A stretch of 64,000 nt of DNA from Anisodus tanguticus. Its lineage: Eukaryota > Streptophyta > Magnoliopsida > Solanales > Solanaceae. Shown piece after piece: positions 22,585 to 34,262 of this stretch. The stretch lies in NCBI GenBank assembly GCA_034509755.1, contig CM067559.1, forward strand, positions 43,315,032-43,379,031, read 5' to 3'. Within the stretch, counting starts at the first letter, position 1. Each line of letters opens with the position of its first letter. The position numbers and the translations under genes were made by a program. The notes beneath the pieces were generated by a model, which saw only the letters and a list, made by a program, of their open reading frames with translations, was not told the DNA's origin and made no database searches.

Positions 22585-24901
22585 ATGGAAGAATTTAAAC
22601 GTATGCTTAAGTATAGGGGTCATGCTTCTTCTAGTAGGGGCAACAAGGGCAAGGGTCCTATTTCTAAACAGAATCCTATTCCTACACAGGATGATTTTGT
22701 TGATACTGAACATTTTCCTACAGTACCATTAGATTTAGACGAGGAGCTATTTTCTAAAACTCAAGAAGACTTTAATTTAGACGATGATCTAGATGATACA
22801 CCCACTAATGTAGATGACAACACACCCACTAGTGCACCTTCAACTGAAATGTCTCCTATTCCCCCTAGTATGAGACGAGGTCCAGCAAAACGACCATTAA
22901 AATCATATGCATGGACATTTTTTGATAGTGACGTAGACAATCAAGTAGCTAGATGTAAAATTTGTAAAGATGTTTTAAATTTTAAAACTGGAAAAGGTCA
23001 CGGTGGGACGGGGGGTTTAATGAGACACGTAGCAAGGGTTCATCCAACTAGGTATGCTCAATACGAGGCTTCAAAATCGGGTGCGCAAACGTCCGCTCCA
23101 TCGGGACAAGGTTCACATCTTGTCCCGGACCAAGTACAGGGTCAAATTAATCCTATGACGAGGGGGAATTGTAGGCCCTAAATACAATAAACATAGAGAT
23201 AGGGAAGCAATAGCAAAATTAGTTGTTGTGGAGGCTTTGCCTTTTTTATTTCCTTCATCTCCCGATTTTATTTATTACATTAGAGATATGTATAATCCTG
23301 CTTTTAACGGTTTTCCTAGATCAACTGTTAAGAGAGATGTATTTAAATTCGCACATGAATATCAACAATATTTACGTTATTCATTAAATCATTTTAATGG
23401 AAAAGTGGCTATCACTTCTGATATAGGCCGTAGTACTAACGGCTATGATTATTTAACGGTAACCTGTCATTGAATAGAATATAAATGGTCTATGCAAAAA
23501 CGTATCTTAGCGTATAGATATATAGATGATAGGCACACTGGTACTTTTATTGCAGAAAATATTTATCAAGTGTGCGATTATTACGGAATAACTGATAAAA
23601 TTATGACTATTACATTAGATAACGCTTCTTCTAACAATTACGCTATTACAATTTTAAAAAATAGTTTAGCTCCATCTTTTCTAGATCATTTTCATATAAA
23701 ATGTGCGTGTCATATATATAACTTAATTGTAAATGATGATCTATCACTTTTTGAAGACATTCTTAGTAAGATACAATTTGCTATAAACTTTATTTTTTAA
23801 AATAATAGAATACAACGAAGAAAAGAATATAAAAAAACTTGTCGCGATTGTCAACTACCTTAAAGAAAAATTTCAGAAGAAGTACCCACTAGGTGAAATT
23901 CTTTATACGAGCAACTACTTGTTGCTTATGACTATAGAAAACCTATAACTTTATTTTTTAACTCTCATAATCAAAATCCAGCTGATATGGTTGTAGATAG
24001 CGATTGAGTAAAAAATTTCGAACTTATTGTATTTTTAGAGAAATTTTTTCAAGCAACAAAAGAATTTTCCAGTATATATTATCCTATTATTTCAACTATG
24101 TTATTTTATATAACTCTAATATTTTTATTACTTAGTGAATAAATGGAAAATCAGCTTATAAGCCAGCTATTAAAAAAATATTTTATTCCTATTCTTACTA
24201 TTTATATTATTGGTGTTGTATTAAATCCGACTATTAAAATAGACGGTACTAAATCACTTATTGAAACTATTTACGATTGTATAGAAGTACTACCACCTCC
24301 AAGTCCCAAAAATCCAAATCACCCACCACCTATTGAACAAATTAAAGAAGAAGTGTTGTCTAGCGTAGAAGACGAATGCAAAAAAATATATAAATTTTAC
24401 CAACAAGAAAGTGCTAGCAACCTACCGACTTCCATACCATCTTCTTCTTCTTCAACACAACCTCACAAAAGACATATTGTTTCTGCGGCAGGTATTGAAA
24501 GCCTCATAAATAGAATGTGCGGTCGTACCGCTACTAACCAAATTAGCGAGTTTGACATTTTTATTTTACACGGTTCTGTACCGTACCAAGCAGTTCTCAA
24601 TGAAGAAGGACGTGAAGACTTGCTGAAATACTGGAGAGGGAATGAGAAGACCTTTCCGACACTTTCAATGATGGCCCGAGATGTTTTGAACATTCCCGCG
24701 TCTAAAAGTGCTTTTTCTGCCGGCAGATATCAAATAGGAGAGCACAGACACTCATTAGCTGTAGATAGCTTGGAGATTGTAGTATACATAGATTGGATAC
24801 GAGCGGAGCGCAGAAGGTGCGGTCAACCGGAGATCAACGAAGAAGAAGACGAAAACTACAACGAAATCTTATCTGAAGGTGGTGGAAGTGACGTGGAGTA
24901 A
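22585..24901 (+). pseudogene. hAT transposase (BED zinc finger, RICESLEEPER-like), broken
   Basis: The N-terminal part (22585-23180) has an acidic linker and a BED zinc finger: SYAWTFFDSDVDNQVARC, CKIC, then GTGGLMRHVARVHP, giving the C-C-H-H pattern. The middle part (23228-23473 and 23492-23800) has the hAT core, including FKFAHEYQQYL, VAITSDIGRSTNGYDY and TLDNASSNN (a catalytic-region aspartate). The C-terminal part (24143-24901) has the dimerisation region LLKYWRGNEKTFPTLSMMAR and SKSAFSAGR. At least three frame breaks or stops (about 23165, 23471-23475, 23800-24140) separate them. The right end of the transposon may be near 25313 (CCACCCCTA). I could not define the left terminus or target duplication. 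Confidence 0.88.
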
Positions 24902-25483
24902 TTTGACCAACAAATACCAATTCTAACCGAAGAACCACATGAAATTATCAAGAAACTATAACAGGTTTTTCTCAGAATGTAATTTTTTTAATTGCAATTT
25001 TGCTATGTAATTTGCAACTATTGAACAACACCACAAAGTTGCAATTTTGACAATTGTATTTATATTACAAAAAAAATCATGTCTATTAAATAATATAAGA
25101 GGCACAAAAACAGTCTTGGGATGTTTTTATTACACTATCTTATCTTGTTTAATTATTGTGTTATTATATATATGTTATTTTTTAAATTAAGTGCAAAAAA
25201 AAAAACCGCCCGGGATCCCGATCCCAATCCCGATTCCGACGGGATGATCGAGGCGGGATTTCGGCAAATCACGCCTATCTCGACCCGAGCTCCACCCACT
25301 GACCACCCCTAATATAAAGTAAGAAACAACATTCCATGTGAAAATAAAATTCTATATATGAACAAAGAAGACAAATTTTAATATTAAATATTGGCACCTG
25401 AATCCTTGTATCCATACAACTCTTCCCTATTCAATTAAATAAGTATTAATAATAATAAAAAAAACTTTTTTCTTACGTAATCA

Positions 25484-25678
25484 ACTATTAAAAACACGCG
25501 AATTTCTAACATAAATTTCTCGAGAAAAGCCCGACGGAAGCTTGTCCAATGAACATTCTGATGGATCTCCCTAGAAAAGTTTCGCGAGGAATCCCTCGGA
25601 AATTGGCCCATCAGATGTCTTTACAACGGACATTCCTCCTTGAGAATTTCTGTCGTAAATTCGTGAGTTTTTAGTAGT
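25484..25678. mobile_element. CACTA-like MITE
   Basis: The inverted ends are ACTATTAAAAACACGCGAAT on the left and, reverse-complemented, ACTACTAAAAACTCACGAAT on the right. The interior contains phrases such as CGACGGAAGC and CCCTCGGAAATT, common in plant CACTA-derived small elements. It is non-coding. The outermost C and a clean 3-bp target duplication are not visible, so this is a degraded copy. Confidence 0.55.
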
Positions 25679-25907
25679 AACACATATATATATAGTAATT
25701 TATGTAATGGGAGAAATACCCTTCAACTCCTAAATCCTTCATTATTTAATCCAAGCCATTATTTGTAGTGTTATTCTTCAATTTTGAAACTGAGTCCATT
25801 TCATTGTCAGCATGCAGTAATGGAAAACTAGAAAAGGAAGAAATTGAAGTGACTTTTTCCTTTGTTATGCTTTCTCCCATGGTAAAACGCTTCTCCAATA
25901 TTAAGCC

Positions 25908-27418
25908 TATTAGCGAATATTCTTCGAATATTCACAGTATATTTTGTAATATGATAGATGTATATTTAAGGTAACTTAGGATTTTTATTATATTAAAAAT
26001 CAAACATTTAAGGTAATTAAGGATTCTTACTGTATTAGAAATCAACCTTTGTACCCCTGGCTTTGTTCATCCGGTAATTCCGCAGTTTGTATGTCGTCTT
26101 AGGAAATCATTGTATGGCTTGAAACAGGCACTCCGCGCTTGGTATGATTGCTTTGCCAGGTATCTTTTGCAGATCGGTTTTATATGTAGCAGGTGTGATA
26201 ATTCTCTCTTCACTTTTCATCGAGGTAGCAGCACTGCTTATTTGCTATTATATGTCGATGACATTGTTCTTACTGACTCCTCTGACGGTTTGAAGAATGA
26301 AATCATTGCTCTACTCAAAATTGAATTTGCTATGACCGACTTGGGCAAGCTGAGTTATTTTTTGGGTATATCAGTGACTAGATCTGCAGCCTACCATGTT
26401 CCTGTGTCGGCGTAAGTATGCAGAAGAGATAGTGTACAGGGCTAAGATGGCAAATTGTAAAATTATGCCAACTCCGGTTGACTCAAAATCCAAGCTTAGT
26501 GCCAATGACGGTGCGCCGTTTCTGATCCCACTCTATATCGGAGTCTTGCAGGTGCCCTTCAGTATCTTACATTCACTAGGCCTGATATTGCATATGTCGT
26601 TCAGCAGGTGTGTATGTTTATGCACGACCCCCGAGAGTCCCATTTTGCCGCCCTCAAACATATTATCAGATACGTTAAGGGCACACTAGACTTTGGATTA
26701 CATCTCTACCCCTCTGCCCCAACCAAGTTACTCTCCTACACGGATGCAGATTGGGCAGGATGCCCCGACACACGTCGCTCCACCTCAGGCTACTGTGTAT
26801 TTCTTGGGGATAATCTTATCTCATGGTCCGCCAAGCGGCATGACCACGCTATCCCGTTCGAGTGCTGAAGCAGAATATCGCGGAGTTGCTAATGTCGTTG
26901 CTGAGATTTGTTGGCTCCGAAATCTTCTTTTGGAGCTCCAGTGTCCACTACGAAAGGCGTCTATAGTCTATTGTGACAACATATCTGCCATCTATATGTC
27001 TCATAATCCGGTCCAACATCAGCGGACTAAGCATATTGAGATGGATATCCACTTTGTGCGAGAGAAAGTTGCCCGTGGTCAGGTCAAAATATTACACGTG
27101 CCTTCCTCTTATCAGTATGCAGACATTTTCACAAAGGGACTACCGAGACAGCTCTTCACCGACTTCCGATCCCGGCCTTAGCGTTCGGCCTCCTCCCACT
27201 CCGTCTCAGGGGGAGTATTAGCGAATATTCTCCGAATATTCACAGTATATTTTGTAATTATGATAGATGTATATTTAAGGTAACTTAGGATTCTTATTGT
27301 ATTAGGAATCAACCATTTAATTAAGTTAGGATTCTTACTATATTAGGAATCAACATCTGTACAATTATATATATTGTGATTAATGAAAGGAATCTTGAAA
27401 AATTATTCCAATCTTACA
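25908..27418 (+). mobile_element. Internally deleted Ty1/copia element
   Basis: A partial 5' LTR (25908 to about 26054, beginning TATTAGCGAATATTC) runs directly into reverse-transcriptase sequence. RT and RNase H follow to 27181, then the polypurine tract TCAGGGGGAG (about 27206-27215) and a 3' LTR 27216-27418. It belongs to the same family as the full-length copy at 46266-51249. LTR 3' half, primer site, gag, protease and integrase are missing, so one deletion joined LTR to RT. No target duplication is visible (flanks AAGCC and TTTGT). It lies just upstream of the first recognised SLC35F exon. Confidence 0.85.
26055..27181 (+). pseudogene. Copia reverse transcriptase and RNase H, broken
   Basis: RT motifs: LRKSLYGLKQALRAWYD, LLLYVDDIVLT (the YVDD catalytic pair) and DLGKLSYFLGI. 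The RNase H region has SYTDADWAGCPDTRRSTSGY, then SAEAEYRGVANVVAEICWLR and YCDNISAIYMSHNPVQHQRT, ending KGLPRQLF. At least four changes of frame are needed to follow it (about 26400, 26530, 26640 and 26850). It is the remnant of the element at 25908-27418. Confidence 0.88.
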
Positions 27419-27999
27419 TTTGTGAATAAGTCATTAAAGTTTGCTAAATTCTTATTCTATAGGTGTGGATTTTGTTGAATGCTATTTTGAGTCTTTTCAT
27501 TGTAACAGTTTATGAGTATCCATATAAAAATAATTTATGAGTATCATTTTGTTAAGTGAAATTGATTGATAGTTTTACATAATGGTTACCGATTGAATGT
27601 TGTCTTGAGTTTTTAGGTTCCTTGGTATTGGTATGCCCTTTTAGGCTTAGCTGATGTCCAGGGAAATTTTCTTGGTAAGGTGCTTCTCCGCTAAATAGAC
27701 ATTCTCTGCTTTGTCCATATTATGCACCAAATGAACTCTTAAACCATTAATGCACATGTATTTGCAGCATTGTGAATGTTAGATGATATTAATCTCCTTC
27801 GGAGAGTCTTTTATTAATATCAAGGTATATATAGAGTACAATATTCATTCCTTATACAATAGGAATTCTAAGCCTCTACAAAAGAGGAATCCTAGTCTTA
27901 CCATAATTATATTTACACAATTTATGAAAATATTCTAATTATGGGTAGAGAATATATTGTTTCCTATATTTACACGTTTACACCCCCCCTCAGTCGGAG

Positions 28000-29492
28000 C
28001 GGGAGGAGGCCGGACGCGAGGCGGATCGAAGTCAAGAAATAAGCGTGCGGGAAGTCCTTTGGTAAATATGTCTGCATACTGATAGGATGATGGAACATGT
28101 AACACTCTGACATGGCCTAACGCAACTTTCTCACGAACAAAGTGTAGGTCTATCTCAATATGCTTGATTCGCTGATGTTGAACCGGATTATGAGAAAGAT
28201 AGATGGCGAGAGATGTTATCACAATACACAATAGATGCACTGACGCAAATGACACGAAGTTCTAACGAGTAAATTTACGAGCCAACAAATCTCGGCTACT
28301 ACATTTGCAACGCCTCGTACTCGGACCTCGGCACTTTGGAGCGAGATAGGGTAGCCTGTCGCTTGCGAGACCAAGAAATCGATTATCCCCTAAGAAAACA
28401 CAAAAGTCGGAGGTGGAGCGTCGCGTGTCCGGACACCACCTGCCCAATCGCATCCGTATATGAAAGCAACATGTCCGGTGCGAGAGGGGTATAGGTGCAA
28501 ACTATAATCAAGAGTGCCCTTAATGTATCGAATGATACGCTTAAGAGAAAAGTGAAATGAGACTCCCTGGGGGCATGCATGAATAAGCACACCTTTGAAT
28601 ATCATAAGCTATGTCGGCACGGTGAATGTGAGATGCGAAGTGCACCTGCAAGGCTCCTATACGAGTAGGATCGTAGAGGCGGAGCACCATCCATAGCACC
28701 GAGCTTAGATTTGGAATCAAGCGGAGTAGGCACCTCTTTGCGGTTCACCATCTTAGCCCCGTACACAATCTCTTCTGCATACTTACGGCGACACAAGAAC
28801 ATATGATTGGCGGACACTGGTCACGATATCCTAAAAAAGTAACTCGGCTTCCCAAATCGGTCATTGCAAATTCGGACTTGAGCAAGACAATAATCTCATT
28901 TTTCAATCCGTCGGAGGAGGCGGTAAGAACAATATCATCCACGTAAAGTAATAAGTAAGCGGTGCTACTACCTCAATGAAAAATGAAAAGTGATGTATCA
29001 CTCTTGCTTTGCATACAAACCCAATACGCAAGATATACACGGCAAAGCGATCATACCACGCACGGAGGGCTGCTTCGAGGCCATATAGTGACTTACGGAG
29101 ACGGCACACATAGTGAGGAAGCTGCTGGATGGGTGAACCACGGTGGCGATGCATGTAGGCTTGTCTCTCTCGGATCCCCATGTAAGAATGCATTCTTTAC
29201 ATCAAGGCGATGGATCGGCCGGTGTTTGCCCATGGCAATGCTCAAAGCTGTGCGGATGGTAGCCGGTTTGACAACCGGTGAAGGTCTCACCACAATCAAT
29301 GCCCTCCTGGCGATTTGTGCCATTAGCCACAAGACGAGCCTTATACCTCTCAAGATCCCCATTGTCTCGAACTTGTGACGAAATAGCCACATACTGACGA
29401 ATGACATTCACCCCCTCGGGTCTAGGTACTAGATCCCACGTGTCTTGTTTAGTTAAAGCATTGAATTCCTCATACATAGCATTGCATTCCAA
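28000..29492 (-). pseudogene. Copia RT and RNase H remnant
   Basis: Minus-strand fragments in several frames: DLERYKARLVANGTNRQEGIDC (29.3 kb; written here as separate blocks DLERYKARLVANG and QEGIDCGETF), RLDVKNAFLHGD (29.2 kb), SLYGLEAALRAWYDRF (29.1 kb), MTDLGSRVTFLGY (28.85 kb) and, at the RNase H end, HNPVQHQRIKHIEIDLHFVR with KGLPARLF (28.1 kb). The YVDD box reads TWMILF-like after mutation. Numerous frameshifts and small deletions make it inactive. Confidence 0.82.
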
Positions 29493-30460
29493 TTAGGGTC
29501 TTGTTTGGCCAATTTTGGGTTCTTTGGAAGTGGAGAGATGGTTTGGGCAGACAAGTTGAAATGGACTTTGGGTTTGAAGATCCCATGCTCTGAACGAGTT
29601 TCCATTGGATGGGTAGGGACAGTGGATGGCGGAGTGGTGTCTGAGACAGGGGGTAAAGTCGGATAAGGAGAAGGTGGGGGCGAAGCCGTCGGAGGCGCCG
29701 CGGCTCCTGGATCGAGAGTCGCGGCGCTAGAAGGTTGACATGCTTCTCTGAAGTTTGGGCGCCGCGGCTCTGACGACGGAACAGAGGATGTGAGTTGTTC
29801 GATTATGAGGGAAGAGATGACAGACTCGTCAAGAAATGAGTAGTCCTGTTTTTGGAATTTTGGAAGATTCGAAAATGGGAATGTGGTCTCGTCGAATGTG
29901 ACGTGACGAGATATGTGGATCTGACGAGTCGACAAGTCACAGCATAGATAGCCCCTATGGTTCGGCGGGAATCCTAGAAAGACACATAGAGTGGACCTAG
30001 GAGCAAGCTTGTGAGGGGCGGTGGAGCTAAGGTTGGGATAGCACAGACAACCAAAAATCTGTAGATGATCATAAGAGGGGATTCTATGATAGAGGATTTC
30101 GGTAGGGGTCATATTGTGAAGAGTGCTAGTAGGGAGAATATTTAGAGTGTATTTTGACATTTTAGCAGCATAGACCCAGAAGGGTGGAGGGAGGGAGGCA
30201 TGAATCAATAGGGTGTGAATCATATTGTTAATGGTGCGGATGATTCTTTCAGCTTTACCGTTTTGTGGTGAGGTGTGAGGGCAGGAGAAGCGAAAGACCA
30301 TGCCATTAGTGGTACAAAAGCGGTGAAACATAGAGTTGTTGAATTCACGACCATTATCGCACTGAAATGATTTTATGCCTTTTCCAAATTGTGTTTGAAT
30401 GAACTTGCGAAACTCAAGAAATTTGACAAACACTTCCGATTTAAATTTAGATGATACCAT
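29453..30460 (-). CDS. Copia integrase C-terminal half and linker
   Basis: An open frame of about 335 codons encodes the second half of a copia integrase core: SFQCDNGREFNN holds the second catalytic aspartate and SPQNGKAERIIRTINNM the glutamate. PFWVYAAKM, FGCLCYPNL, CVFLGFPPNHRGYLC and SRHVTFDETTFPF follow, then a proline/serine-rich linker leading to RT. The HHCC zinc finger and first aspartate are missing, having been deleted at the primer-site junction, so it is not a working integrase. RT continues below 29492 with frameshifts. Confidence 0.9.
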   Translation of the reverse strand: MVSSKFKSEVFVKFLEFRKFIQTQFGKGIKSFQCDNGREFNNSMFHRFCTTNGMVFRFSCPHTSPQNGKAERIIRTINNMIHTLLIHASLPPPFWVYAAKMSKYTLNILPTSTLHNMTPTEILYHRIPSYDHLQIFGCLCYPNLSSTAPHKLAPRSTLCVFLGFPPNHRGYLCCDLSTRQIHISRHVTFDETTFPFSNLPKFQKQDYSFLDESVISSLIIEQLTSSVPSSEPRRPNFREACQPSSAATLDPGAAAPPTASPPPSPYPTLPPVSDTTPPSTVPTHPMETRSEHGIFKPKVHFNLSAQTISPLPKNPKLAKQDPNWNAMLCMRNSML

Positions 30461-31773
30461 GTTAGATGATATTAATCTCCCTTGGGGAGTCTTTCATTAA
30501 TATCAAGGTATATTTAGAGTACAATATTCATCCCTTATACAATAGGAATCCTAAGCCTATACAAAAGAGGAATCCTAGTCTTACCATAATTATATTTACA
30601 CAATATATGGAAATATTCTAATTATGGGTAGAGAATATATTGTTTCATATATTTACACGTTTACAGTGAATATAGGTTCCATAACCTGTTGGACCTTGAA
30701 GTGCAGTGCCATCTACTTAAGCAATAGACGTCGTTAAACTTCCTTTGTTTATGAAATTGGTTTGGGATTTAGTTTTGGAGAAAGTTCAGTTTTCTCAGTG
30801 CATGTTAGCTAACTGATACCCATGGACACAACTAGGGCCCTTCGTCGAAAAAGTACACTATTTATGCAAGTTCAAAATCATTTTTTAATGTATATCTCCT
30901 TTGATTCTTTGTCTATGTACTTCTTTATATTTTGAACCCCTTGGTGAAAATTCTGATTCCGCCACTGCTGATACCAATACTCCATTTAACTGCAAATTAG
31001 GTGTTAGACCAAAGTTCTATGGTAAGAACTTCGGGAATACGCAAGTTGCAGCTTATTAAGTTGTTGCCGGCCTATGCTTTTGAATCCATTCATAGATAAT
31101 TTACCAGATGGTTCGGAGTAATAGCGTATCCAAAAACAGGACATCATGTTAATAAAAGAGGACGAAAAAATCATGATGCAACATGAAGCTTCAACACATT
31201 TGGAGTATTGGAGCACAATTAAGAAGGAAAAATATACTCTTTTTGTTGTGTTATGGTGCTCCTGTTCTATCCTTGTATGGTTACATAGGTTCGCCATAGT
31301 AATTTCATGTCCTATTGTAGGATTTTTAGAATTTTAATGTAGTCATAGATTATCCAGGATATGAAATTAACTTCCGTTGAATGTATTGCAGTAAACAAAG
31401 CATATCAGTACTCATCAATCACCAGTGTGACCATACTGGATTGCTGGACAATAGCTTGGGTGATAAGTTTGACGTGGTTATTTTTGGGCACACGATATTC
31501 TCCGTGGCAATTCTTTGGTGCAGCAGTCTGTTTAGCTGGTTTTGGACTTGTGCTTTTATCAGATGCTAAGGTGGGTGGTGGAACTGGTACTATCTGTTTC
31601 CTAAAATGGTTTATTTAGGTCGTAAATGAAAAATGGTTCTCATCTTTGATAATTTTCTTATCTTCCTATCTTTCCCTTGAGTTCTAAAAGGACTTCTATT
31701 TTGAGAGGAAAGAGAAGGGTGGGAGGCAGAAAGAAACTAATTGCCACTTTTAGGCGGGAAGTGCTTAATTAAG

Positions 31774-31983
31774 GAACACTACTTAAAAAGACGAGGAATT
31801 AGCGACGGGCATTTTCTGTAGCTAAACAGAAAAATCCGTCTCTAATCCTATTTGACAATGGATTAGCAACCGATTATCAAAAAGAATTGTTTGCTGTAAT
31901 CAATTAAGCGACGGATAATAAAAAAATTATGTTAGCTAGGAGCGATGTTCATAGGTAATTCCAGTTATTTTTTTGTAGTGGAA
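31774..31983. mobile_element. CACTA-type MITE with GAA target duplication
   Basis: The body is 31777-31980. It starts CACTACTTAAAAAGACG and ends TTTTTTTGTAGTG, whose reverse complement CACTACAAAAAAA gives the CACTA terminus. GAA flanks both sides (31774-31776, 31981-31983), the 3-bp duplication expected for CACTA elements. The interior has repeated TTAGCGACGG/ATTAAGCGACGG phrases. It lies in a SLC35F intron. Confidence 0.85.
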
Positions 31984-32435
31984 ATTGCTTACTTTCCTTA
32001 TGCGTCGACCATTTTCAATTGCAGGTGGTTCTAGACCTCTTCTTGGTGATATATTTGTCATAATAGGGACTTTTTTCTTCTCGATGAGTAATGTTGGCGA
32101 GGTTGGTATAATTTTGTCTCTTCATATTTTCAAATATCTCCCTTCTACCGCATAGCTACTCTAAATTTAAGCATAAGCATCTCTTGAAAAAACTTATGGT
32201 ATGTTTAACTATAATTAGCTTTGGTGCAGGAGTTCTGTGTGAAAAAGAAAGATCGCATCGAAGTGGTTTCCATGATCGGTCTCTTGCTTGTTACTATAAT
32301 TGAGATGTATGTATCCTTTCTACCTAAACACTGTTTTTCTCATTTCCAACACAAAGGAATATTGACGTGCATTAACTACTTAACTTTCTCTTAGACCAAT
32401 CTTGGAAAGGAAGAGTCTGGAATCAGTCAAGTGGT

Positions 32436-32686
32436 CTCCCTATTAGCGAATATTCTCTGTATATTTTGTAATTATGATAGATATATATTTAAGGTAACTT
32501 AGGATTCTAATTGTATTAGGAATCAACCTTTGTAAGATAAATTAGGATTCGTACCATATTAGGAATCAACCTTTGTACAGATATATATATTGTGAATAAT
32601 GAAAAGAATCCCTAAGGGAAATTATTCCATCTTTCATAATTACAAAATATACAGAGAATATTCGGATAATATTCGCTAATACTCCG
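32436..32686. mobile_element. LTR-derived insertion with inverted ends in a coding exon
   Basis: The body 32441-32681 starts TATTAGCGAATATTCTC and continues as a normal LTR of the local copia family up to its end ATTCCATCTTTCA. Instead of stopping there it runs on with about 45 bp that are the reverse complement of an LTR start (ending GGATAATATTCGCTAATA). Both outer ends are therefore the same LTR terminus in inverted orientation. The exon sequence resumes after it. Flanking 5-mers CTCCC and CTCCG (32436-32440, 32682-32686) are probably a target duplication with one change. Confidence 0.78.
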
Positions 32687-33764
32687 GAACTTGTTAGTGA
32701 CTTAAGAGTCATTATCTTATTTTCGCTCCTCTAATATCATTCTTTTATGCCTTTTTATGTTTCTTCTATAGAAAAGTATCTCCATGAAAACCAGGGCTAT
32801 TATTATCAACTTTCTAACTTTTTACCCTTTAGTTAGTTCTGTTGTTTCTCCAACCGTCTACTATCTCGAATATGTCCCTTATCGTGTGTCATTTTTGTCT
32901 GGTTGCAAGGCCTTGCGAAGTACTACCACTTTTCTTATGGACTAATATCATAAGAAAAAGTGAATCTGCTGAGAAACAGAAGATATGATATTTGTGTCAA
33001 TAAATGTTATTTGTTCTGCCCTCTACTTTTTGTGCTAGTTAATAAACATTAAGTATTGTAGTAAAACTCTCCATTGCTGGTGCTGGATAGTCTTTGAAAC
33101 TTGTAGTAAAGATGTTCTCTTTTTGGTTTTCTGTTTTGCAGATAATAGCGTTCTGTGGCTATGCAATTGCAAGCTTTATGTTCTACACCTTTGTTCCCTT
33201 TCTTCTCAAGGTAAAAACTTACTCTTCATAGTTCCATCGGGTACTGATTCTATAGCAATAGATTTGATTACCATACATCGTTTGATTCATAAACAAGTTA
33301 TGCAAGAATAACAATACAAGAATTGTGACATAATGTATAACTACTGAATTATTTAGTGGACATATATTTGTTGTCGGATATTTGGTTCATCGTACTAAAA
33401 TAAGACACAAGGTTTGTAATTTGCAACGTGCTTTTGCCTTAAAGCTGGATAAAAATGTCAAATATTAAACCCCACATATACTAGATGATTTTATCCAATC
33501 TAATATCATTGACCTTATTTTAGGTCAGTTAATATGCATCTAAATTTGAAGCATGCAATCTCATTATCAACTCTAACTGAAAAATAAATCAAATGCAGAT
33601 GAGTGGATCAACCTTGTTCAATCTATCTCTTCTCACATCTGATGTGTGATCAGTTGTGATCAGTAGAACCTTTTTCTACAAGCAAAAGGTACTTTATACA
33701 TTCTTTTCAAATTTCACTAGTCAATGAATTTTAATGGTTTTAACCATACTTGCCACTATCAACG

Positions 33765-33940
33765 ACAGATTCCGGATTTGAAGTTTTATAGATTTCTACC
33801 GCGACCTCAAGTTAATATATAATAATGACTGAGTTTGTAGTAAATATAGATATTTAGTGGATTTTTTAATACATATGCATGGTATGAACAAAAGCTATTG
33901 GGTTCCGGTGAACCCATAAGTTACATTAGATCTGCCTCTG
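33765..33940. repeat. Non-coding dispersed repeat, CAGA..CCTCTG ends
   Basis: It runs from about CAGATTCCGGATTTGAAG to TTAGATCTGCCTCTG, with the interior phrase ACATATGCATGGTATGAAC and AAAGCTATTGGGTTC. A relative is at 43088-43283. Ends of the CAGNGGCGGA type suggest a non-autonomous hAT-like or retroposon family, but no target duplication is visible. Shorter echoes occur near 30950, 34610 and 55780. Confidence 0.5.
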
Positions 33941-34179
33941 GCTGTCATTCAAGATCGTGTCTCGAGTTTACTTAATCCATATCATAGACGCTCATTTTCA
34001 TCATATATATCCTGTGCTGATTACCCTGTATTGCCAATTGCAGGTTGAATGGTTGTACTTTGTAGCTTTTGCACTTGTGGTTACTGGGCTGATCATATAC
34101 TCGAAAACGTATGTCATGCTCTTTGAATCTGTTATTGTATCAATGATTATAAACTTTCATAGTATTTGGCGCTTGAACT

Positions 34180-34262
34180 TGTGGGAGGTATTAGGTACCT
34201 ATGGAATAGTCGAGGTGCTTGCAAATTGACCTAAACACCATCGTTGTTAAAAAGAAAAAAAA
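34180..34262 (+). mobile_element. SINE 3' fragment in SLC35F intron
   Basis: GGGAGGTATTAGGTACCTATG, ATAGTCGAGGTGCTTGCAAA and ACACCATCGTTGTTAAAAAG reproduce the 3' body of the SINE family seen at 6221-6482, here sense-oriented and 5' truncated, with an A-rich tail. Confidence 0.65.

Larger units (their letters stand above)
27772..30670 (-). mobile_element. Ty1/copia element, antisense, in SLC35F intron
   Basis: LTRs 27777-27982 and 30460-30665 begin TGTTAG and end TTTACA on the plus strand. A 5-bp target duplication GTGAA lies at 27772-27776 and 30666-30670. Coding is on the minus strand, so the right LTR is the 5' LTR. It is followed by a primer site TGGTATC (30453-30459 read in reverse). 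gag, protease and the first half of integrase are absent: primer-site sequence joins straight to integrase. The LTRs differ at roughly ten positions in about 206 bp, so insertion is not very recent. Confidence 0.92.

Noticed and set aside
25768..25905. Possible first exon of the SLC35F gene
   Set aside because: The translated sequence (LEKEEIEVTF..) lacks the membrane-span pattern expected of the transporter N terminus and has no supported splice junction.
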